From positions 1-41,382 of the forward strand of contig JBMNRP010000023.1 of assembly GCA_050944685.1 (NCBI GenBank): DNA of 41,382 nt. Direction: 5' to 3'. The notes under the pieces were generated by a model. The model saw only the letters and a program-made list of their open reading frames with translations, did not search any database and had not been told where the DNA came from. Positions 40,981-41,382 of this stretch are shown piece by piece. Source of the stretch: CADBRN01 sp050944685 (GTDB taxonomy: Bacteria; Bacillota; Clostridia; Lachnospirales; Lachnospiraceae). Each line of letters begins with the position of its first letter. The stretch's first letter is position 1. Position numbers and translations under genes: made by a program.

Positions 40981-41382
40981 TTACTGCCGAATTTCTTCAT
41001 TCGATACCGGCGGATTCGCCACCAGATTTTCAAAGGCCCGTTTCATAAATGAGCGGAATTGTTCACGCTCTCTGTCCGAAAACCCTGTTAATAGAGTGGA
41101 TTCATTTTCTTCTGCATTCTCTTCCAGTTTTTTGTATATTTCTTCGTTGCCCCATGTGAGTGTGACCAGATTCGAACGGCGGTTCTTCGGGTTGCTGGAT
41201 ATCTTTATCATGCCTTTTCCCGCCATGCTTCTGAGCATCTTGAGAGTTGTTGTATGCGCCACTTGCAGCAGTTCCATTAGTTCGGTCTGTGTCGCAGTGT
41301 AGTCTTCCTTTTGGGAAAGATATATAATTACAAGCCCCTGCGACTGAGTCAGATGGTACATCCGATTTTGTTCATTTATGCG
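40981..41382 (-). CDS. MarR-family regulator, 5' end outside the window
   Basis: The frame runs from the stop at 40981 to the window edge and stays open, with INEQNRMYHLTQSQGLVIIY in its first residues, so the real start lies right of 41382. The winged helix is typical for MarR: LTQSQGLVIIYL, TQTELMELLQVAHTTTLKML, and RRSNLVTLT in the wing. It precedes the MATE gene by 30 bases and is probably its repressor. Confidence 0.85.
   Translation of the reverse strand, partial: RINEQNRMYHLTQSQGLVIIYLSQKEDYTATQTELMELLQVAHTTTLKMLRSMAGKGMIKISSNPKNRRSNLVTLTWGNEEIYKKLEENAEENESTLLTGFSDREREQFRSFMKRAFENLVANPPVSNEEIRQ

Overview
The window looks like a chromosomal accessory region of a gut-type anaerobic Firmicute, probably Clostridia close to Lachnospiraceae. 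This is inferred from AGGAGG-type ribosome sites, class III iron alcohol dehydrogenases, an AcoR-like regulator without oxygen-dependent enzymes nearby, AAA_14/DUF4143 ATPases, a YtrA-type GntR/ABC unit and protein similarity in general. I see no rRNA, tRNA or CRISPR array. Base composition changes in blocks: about 1-5000 and 12750-14520 are visibly AT-richer and full of broken genes, while 5037-12748 and 14921-16138 are GC-richer and intact.

Layout. 1-5000 is a graveyard and mobile zone: the 3' end of a group II intron, an AAA_14 ATPase with a palindromic promoter, then an IS3-type transposase remnant, an HsdR tail, a DUF4238 gene broken by a stop and a frameshift, an AraC regulator without its N-terminus, and fragments of a GlcG/HbpS protein and a Cys-rich protein. 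5037-12748 is a GntR/UTRA regulator divergent from a six-gene operon (proline-racemase-like enzyme with a Ser/Cys pair, AGCS amino-acid:cation symporter, DapA/NAL-family lyase, iron alcohol dehydrogenase, YitT-like membrane protein, EutH-like permease) behind a long leader with several hairpins. It is the best candidate for an undescribed catabolic pathway. 12976-14408 is a frameshifted AlbA_2/HATPase regulator, followed by a DhaK remnant and a stand-alone iron alcohol dehydrogenase.

16498-22142 carries an ABC exporter pair preceded by an overlapping 18-codon ORF, two membrane-anchored hypothetical proteins, a metallo-beta-lactamase-fold hydrolase and a zinc-ribbon membrane protein with YD-like repeats. 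22424-25520 is an SDR oxidoreductase divergent from an AcoR-like regulator whose sigma-54 contact loop and Walker B are altered. The SDR promoter is a good sigma-A promoter preceded by helically phased 9-bp direct repeats. 25739-28417 encodes an SF2 helicase with a C-terminal transmembrane hairpin. 28487-31382 contains a thioredoxin-like fragment, a zinc-ribbon membrane protein and a YtrA-type GntR plus ABC exporter.

31711-36541 is a sugar operon (class II aldolase, fucose-isomerase-like enzyme, FGGY kinase, aldo/keto reductase) expected to turn an aldose into a ketose, a ketose phosphate, a triose phosphate and an aldehyde. It has no transporter here. Its promoter has the same palindromic architecture as that of the ATPase at the left end, 31 kb away. 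The right end holds a DUF362 protein, a ROK regulator fused by deletion to the tail of an AGE-family epimerase, a DUF1287 protein, a TIGR04076 protein, and a MarR-MATE pair on the minus strand, the MarR gene running off the window.
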